DNA of 64,000 nt from NCBI RefSeq assembly GCF_030268065.1, contig NZ_BSDD01000005.1, positions 308,487 to 372,486 of the forward strand, given 5' to 3'. The notes beneath the pieces are model-generated. The model worked only from the letters and a program-made list of their open reading frames with translations. It was not told where the DNA came from and ran no database searches. This document shows, piece after piece, positions 59,980-64,000 of this stretch (within the stretch, counting starts at the first letter, position 1; each line of letters begins with the position of its first letter). The DNA comes from Geothrix rubra (lineage in GTDB: Bacteria; Acidobacteriota; Holophagae; Holophagales; Holophagaceae). The position numbers were made by a program, and so were the translations under genes.

Positions 59980-62270
59980 CTTCATCGCTCCCTCCCTCCC
60001 TGCGACCCGTCCAGCTGAGCGGTACCGGAACCTTCTCGAGGCCGAAGGGGGGCTTCGATGAACTCCGCGAGATCGACCTCCGCGAATGGCTGATGGGCCT
60101 GTGGAGTGGCCGCTACCTTCTGCTGATCAGTCTGCTGGTCTTTACCGGGCTGGGCGTGTTCTACATCTGGTGGAGCACTCCGATCTACCAGGCCGAAGCC
60201 CTGCTCCAGATCGTTCCGCCGAAGTCGACGCGGGATTCCGATGCCGCCTACACCCGCATGGAGAACCTGTTCTCCGCCCCATCCGATGCCTCCACCGAGA
60301 TCGAGATCCTCGGCAGCAACCTGGTGCTCGGCCGGACCGTGGAGGCCCTGGGCCTTGATCTCGTGGCGAAGCCGGTGCTGTTCCCGGTCATCGGGGATGC
60401 GCTGGAACGGGGGAAGGCGGATGCACCCCGGATCCAGGTGGACACGTTCGTGGTCCCGGAGGCCATGCGGGGACTGGCCTTCCAGATCGTCGCCCTGCCT
60501 GGCGGGGCCTTTGCCTGGAAGAGCCCCGAAGAGGTCCCTGCCCTGGGCGGCAAGCCCGGGGCCACCTTCCCGAAGGACAGCGTGCTTGCCTCGGGCCGGC
60601 CCGGTGAACTCCTGGCGGCCACTTTCGGCGGCGAGACGCTGAAGCTGGAGGTCAGCCAGTTGTCGGCCAAGCCCGGCCAGGTGTTCAAGCTCGTCCGCCG
60701 CCCCCTCCTGGACGCCATCACGGATGTCCGGAACGACCTGGAGGCCGCCGAGAAGGGGGCCACCCAGCCCGGGAAGTCCACGAACCTCCTGGCCCTCACC
60801 TTCCGTTACCCGAACCCGATCGTGGCCGAGCAGATCCTCAACGACATCATGAACCAGTACATCCGCCAGAACATGGAGCGGAAGAGCGGGGAGATCGCCC
60901 GCACCCTGGACCTGCTCCAGAAGCAGATCCCGGAGGTGCATGCCCGGCTCGCCCTGGCAGAGAACCAGCTGAACCGGTTCCGCGCCCAGACGGGCTCGGT
61001 GGACATCCCGAGGGAGGCCGACCTCGCCCTCCAGCAGAGCACCAGCCTCGCAGCCCAGATCTCGGCCCTGAGGCAGAAGAAGCAGGATCTGCTCCGGATC
61101 TACCAGGAGAACTCGGATGTCGTGTCGACCCTGAACGCCCAGATCGCCAAGCTGGAAAGCGAGTCGGCCGGCGTGAACCAGAAGGTCCGGTCCCTGCCGC
61201 TCAACCAGCAGGAGCTGGTGCGCCTCTCCCGGGACGTCCAGGTGAACACCGACCTCTACACCGCCCTCCTGAACAACATCCAGCAGCTCCAGATCACCCG
61301 GGTCGCCGAGACGAACAATACCCGCGTGGTCGACGCGGCCCTGGCCGGGCTGAAGCCCATCAAGCCCAAGAAGGAGATGCTGCTGGCTGTCTTCATCATC
61401 CTGGGGCTCTTCGTGGGTGTCGGCCTCGCCATGCTGCGCCGGGCGCTCCAGCAGGGGGTGGAGGATCACCGGATCATCGAAACCAAGCTGGGGCTGCCGG
61501 TCTTCGTGACGATCCCCCACAGCAAGGCCCAGGAGGAACACTACCGGGCCATCCGGGAAAGCCGTTCCGGCAGGCACCTCCTCGCCCTCCACAACCCGGA
61601 TGACCTCGCCATCGAGAGCCTCCGGAGCCTGCGGACCATGCTCAACTTCACCATGGGCGACACACCCAACCGGGCCATCATGATCACGGGGCCCTCCCCG
61701 AAGGTCGGGAAGTCCTTCCTCAGCGGCAACTTCGCGGTGGTCCTTGCCCAGACCGGCGCCCAGGTGCTCGTCGTGGATGCCGACATGCGCAAGGGTAACC
61801 TTCACAAGTATTTCGGTCTTGGGAACCGGCTGGGTGGCCTCTCCGAAGTCATCGCGGGCCTGTCCACCTGGAAGTCCGTGATCCACAAGACCGAGGTTCC
61901 GGGCCTTCACATGATGAGCACGGGCGAGATTCCCAGGAACCCCACGGAGCTGCTCATGTCCCCGGGGTTCGCGAACTTCGTTTCAGACGTGACCAAGGAG
62001 TACGACTTCGTGGTCATCGATGCCCCCCCGATCCTGCCCGTGACCGATGCCACCATCATCGGGTCCAAGGTCGGGACCGTCCTCCTGGTGGCCAAGTCCA
62101 GGAAGCACACCCTGGATGAACTCCGGGCCTGCCAGAGCCGCATCCAGTCCGCCGGCATCCCGCTCAAGGGTTGCGTGTTCAATGACATGCTCCCGACCGG
62201 ATTGGGATACTACGACCGGCACTACCTCTACGCCTACCACTACAAGTACGGCCGCGCCGACAACACCTGA
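59976..62270 (+). CDS. Wzc-like polysaccharide co-polymerase and tyrosine autokinase
   Basis: This 764-residue inner-membrane protein has a first helix at about residues 44-66 (YLLLISLLVFTGLGVFYIWW) and a large periplasmic Wzz/GNVR region with coiled coil (RKSGEIARTLDLLQKQIPEV). The second helix is at about 465-485 (MLLAVFIILGLFVGVGLAML). The cytosolic BY-kinase has Walker A GPSPKVGKSFLS, A' VLVVDADMRKGNLHKYFG and B DFVVIDAPP. The C-terminus carries a tyrosine cluster (GYYDRHYLYAYHYKYG) for autophosphorylation. Kinase cycles with the neighbouring phosphatase should drive polymer length control and export through the Wza-like pore. Confidence 0.94.
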   Translation: MTSSLPPSLRPVQLSGTGTFSRPKGGFDELREIDLREWLMGLWSGRYLLLISLLVFTGLGVFYIWWSTPIYQAEALLQIVPPKSTRDSDAAYTRMENLFSAPSDASTEIEILGSNLVLGRTVEALGLDLVAKPVLFPVIGDALERGKADAPRIQVDTFVVPEAMRGLAFQIVALPGGAFAWKSPEEVPALGGKPGATFPKDSVLASGRPGELLAATFGGETLKLEVSQLSAKPGQVFKLVRRPLLDAITDVRNDLEAAEKGATQPGKSTNLLALTFRYPNPIVAEQILNDIMNQYIRQNMERKSGEIARTLDLLQKQIPEVHARLALAENQLNRFRAQTGSVDIPREADLALQQSTSLAAQISALRQKKQDLLRIYQENSDVVSTLNAQIAKLESESAGVNQKVRSLPLNQQELVRLSRDVQVNTDLYTALLNNIQQLQITRVAETNNTRVVDAALAGLKPIKPKKEMLLAVFIILGLFVGVGLAMLRRALQQGVEDHRIIETKLGLPVFVTIPHSKAQEEHYRAIRESRSGRHLLALHNPDDLAIESLRSLRTMLNFTMGDTPNRAIMITGPSPKVGKSFLSGNFAVVLAQTGAQVLVVDADMRKGNLHKYFGLGNRLGGLSEVIAGLSTWKSVIHKTEVPGLHMMSTGEIPRNPTELLMSPGFANFVSDVTKEYDFVVIDAPPILPVTDATIIGSKVGTVLLVAKSRKHTLDELRACQSRIQSAGIPLKGCVFNDMLPTGLGYYDRHYLYAYHYKYGRADNT

Positions 62271-62329
62271 AGGGCTTCGGAACCACAGCCTGGCGGGTCT
62301 CCCCGGGGGATCCGCCCGGCGGTTCCGGA

Positions 62330-62971
62330 TCAGACGCTGCTTCGGGTCGAACCGCGGTGCCTCAGGAAGTGGAAGACCGTCAGGTCGAGGGTGGGCTGGA
62401 TGACCGCCAGCCAGATGCCGCCATAGACGAAGGACAGGACGATCTTGATCCAGTTGGGGTAGGCCGGGATGCTGCTCTGGAACAGCCAGACGGGGAGGAT
62501 CGAGAGGGAGATGCAGGAGAGGAAGGTGATGTAGAACGTGGTCCGGAAGGTGCGCTTGCTGACGCCCAGGAGCCTCTCGCACTCGGCGAGGTCCTGGTTC
62601 CGGCTCACCCGGAAATAGGCCTGGTAGCCCGCCAGGATCGTATGCCCCGGCATCCCTGAGGCCTGGCCCAGCAGGTTGTCGATGCCCGCCAGCTCGAGGG
62701 GGTTCGAGAACTGGATGGCGGTCCCCTCCGGATCGCTCCTGACCACGGTGCCCTCAGCCAGGATGCGCTTGACCCCCTCGGGACCTGTGACGGGAATGGC
62801 CAACCGGAACTTCCGGCCCACGGGGAGAGGGGAGGCCGACTTCAGCAGGACGCCCCCCATTCCGAGGTTGATGGCCATGGCATAGGCCACCATCCGCCCC
62901 ATGGAAACCACCTTCACCTTCTGGCTGAAGGGGATGCGCTCGAAGGTGCGCTTGTCGGAAGGTTCAGTCAT
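62330..62971 (-). CDS. PilZ-domain membrane protein
   Basis: This 213-residue protein has an N-terminal PilZ domain, the c-di-GMP sensor fold. The RxxxR-type motif is DKRTFERIPF and the second motif reads NLGMGGVLL, with Gly where the canonical (D/N)xSxxG has Ser, so binding may be altered. The C-terminus has two hydrophobic helices (TFYITFLSCISLSILPVWLF and IVLSFVYGGIWLAVIQPT). ATG at 62971 follows GGGGA. It is inverted between the kinase and the lipoprotein gene of the polysaccharide cluster and may link c-di-GMP to export (inference). Confidence 0.8.
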   Translation of the reverse strand: MTEPSDKRTFERIPFSQKVKVVSMGRMVAYAMAINLGMGGVLLKSASPLPVGRKFRLAIPVTGPEGVKRILAEGTVVRSDPEGTAIQFSNPLELAGIDNLLGQASGMPGHTILAGYQAYFRVSRNQDLAECERLLGVSKRTFRTTFYITFLSCISLSILPVWLFQSSIPAYPNWIKIVLSFVYGGIWLAVIQPTLDLTVFHFLRHRGSTRSSV

Positions 62972-63095
62972 GGTACGTCCCCACGGGTTGATGATAAGTC
63001 GCCGGTGGACATTTGCAAGGAATGGGATAAAATAGGTTCGATCAAGGCCTACCCCCTTCGCACCGAACTCCTGTACTGTCGAACAAGGGGCTCCC

Positions 63096-64000
63096 ATGCA
63101 TGCTGGGAGTATTCAAGTCCGCCTTCTGGGCATCCTGGTCATCGGGGTGGTCACTTCCCTGATCGCCTGCAGCGGAGGTGCCGCCGCCCCCACCTCCGCC
63201 CCGGCACAGTCGGTGTCGGGGGGCATCGCCGTGGCCGTGAACCCCAGTTCCAGCCGCATCGGCCCGGGCGACACCCTCTCCCTCACGGCCACGGTCACGG
63301 GCACCACCGACACCTCGGTGACCTGGAGCGTGGACGGGTTCCAGGATGGGAATGCCACCGTGGGCACCCTCACGGGAAGCGGCAGCACCGTCACCTACAC
63401 CGCCCCGGCCGCGGCCGGCACGCACAGCGTCACGGCCACGAGCAACGCGGATTCCACGAAGAAGGCCTCGGCCGCCATCACGATCCAGGCCGGGGTCCTG
63501 GTCACCGTGACCCCCGGGAGCGCCACCCTCAACAGCGCGGCCACTCTGACGCTGACGGCGGCGGTCACGGGTACCACCAACACGGCGGTCACCTGGACGG
63601 TGGATGGCGTGCCGAACGGCAGCACCACCGTGGGTGCCCTCGCAGTGACCGGGAATTCGGCCGTCTACACCGCGCCCCTGGCCTCGGGCGCCCATACCGT
63701 CACCGCGACCAGCGTGGCGGACCCGACCCAATCCGGCTCCTCCACCCTCACCGTCCAGGCCGCCACCACGAGCGTCACCGGAGTGATCGTGGCGCCGAAC
63801 GGAGTGTTGGGGAATCCGGGGACGCTGGCGGCGCCGACGACGCTGGAGGGCGCGCGGACGATCATCCAGAACGCGAGCCGGACGAGCCCCGGGGTGCTGC
63901 GTGTGCTCCTGCGGGGAGGCATCTACCCGCGTAGCAGTTCCTTCACCCTCGGATCGGCGGATTCCGGATCGGCGGCGAACCCCGTCGAGTGGGACGCCTA
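63096..64000 (+). CDS. Ig-like/beta-helix lipoprotein, 5' part
   Basis: The frame is open to the window end. The signal peptide ends in lipobox SLIAC (Cys at residue 25), so it is a lipoprotein. Two Ig-like domains follow (SGGIAVAVNPSSSRIGPGDT to AITIQA, and VLVTVTPGSATLNSAATLTL to STLTVQA). Then a segment VIVAPNGVLGNPGTLAAPTT and LRVLLRGGIYPRSSSFTLGS starts; this resembles the beginning of right-handed beta-helix (pectate-lyase-like) proteins. The Ig-like repeats share TVTATSVADP with the RHS protein at the other end of the window. AAGGGG precedes ATG. It may be a surface polysaccharide-acting protein of the cluster. Confidence 0.75.
   Translation, partial: MHAGSIQVRLLGILVIGVVTSLIACSGGAAAPTSAPAQSVSGGIAVAVNPSSSRIGPGDTLSLTATVTGTTDTSVTWSVDGFQDGNATVGTLTGSGSTVTYTAPAAAGTHSVTATSNADSTKKASAAITIQAGVLVTVTPGSATLNSAATLTLTAAVTGTTNTAVTWTVDGVPNGSTTVGALAVTGNSAVYTAPLASGAHTVTATSVADPTQSGSSTLTVQAATTSVTGVIVAPNGVLGNPGTLAAPTTLEGARTIIQNASRTSPGVLRVLLRGGIYPRSSSFTLGSADSGSAANPVEWDA

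Overview
The window is a 64 kb piece of a high-GC (about 68-70 % by eye) bacterial chromosome, densely coded on both strands with short intergenic gaps and many 1-4 bp gene overlaps. The gene content suggests a free-living Gram-negative organism. It has TonB-dependent outer-membrane receptors, one of them an Oar-like receptor with an N-terminal carboxypeptidase-regulatory domain of the kind expanded in Acidobacteriota. It also has a Wza/Wzc-type capsule export system, flagellar stator genes, a methyl-accepting chemotaxis protein, c-type cytochromes and a bacteriohemerythrin. An Acidobacteriota (Holophagae/Geothrix-like) host is my best guess; this is inference, not proof.

Layout. 1-1.8 kb: 3' end of an Ig-like/RHS polymorphic toxin with an AT-rich variable tail and a candidate membrane immunity protein. 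2-3.4 kb: motA-motB. 3.4-12.2 kb, minus strand: a zinc-ribbon membrane protein, a two-domain acyltransferase, hemX-hemA, an M28 peptidase, an M6-like metalloprotease and a double-receiver protein. 12.4-15 kb: lepA convergent with a MshEN-domain protein. 15.2-20 kb: a degenerate kinase/phosphotransfer protein, an OmpR-type regulator, a sensor kinase and a TonB receptor, with a candidate operator of 11-bp-phased heptamers before the receptor. 20-23 kb: miaB, whose 5' end carries a palindromic insertion, an aldose-epimerase-like gene, a GH19-like hydrolase and tRNA-Leu(UAA). 23.1-29.8 kb: two small cytochromes c, a PcrA/UvrD helicase, a TIGR01777-type epimerase, an FAD oxidoreductase and a membrane protein. 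29.9-35.2 kb: a polyphosphate:AMP phosphotransferase, a PPDK/PEP-synthase regulator, a histidine kinase, nadE and tRNA-Leu(CAA).

35.3-39.8 kb holds the most distinctive locus: a four-gene minus-strand operon of an Fe/Mn-superoxide dismutase homologue, an encapsulated ferritin with a C-terminal cargo peptide, a family-1 encapsulin shell and a large AsmA/DUF748-like protein. A hemerythrin gene diverges from it. Together they look like an iron and oxidative-stress nanocompartment. 40-47.6 kb: Oar-like receptor, chemotaxis receptor, mutS2 and rpsU. 47.7-54.5 kb: Ser/Thr kinase, a small coiled-coil protein, a repeat-rich convergent gap, psd-scpB-zinc-ribbon operon, a methyltransferase-like/HutD pair and a YVTN propeller. 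54.6-58 kb: orphan ABC binding protein, TauE-type exporter, tRNA-Ser(GGA) with a degenerate duplication of its 3' end, two small ORFs and an FKBP. 58.2-64 kb: start of an exopolysaccharide cluster (Wza-like, low-Mr tyrosine phosphatase, Wzc-like tyrosine kinase), an inverted PilZ gene and a lipoprotein cut by the window end.

Unexplained structure: two insertions share one architecture (an outer stem, a 9-bp stem capped by GGG, and a small GC palindrome) and sit between direct repeats at 20.0 and 50.05 kb. An 85-bp tandem repeat lies at 50.15 kb, and three convergent gene pairs each share a single CTAG as their two overlapping stop codons.
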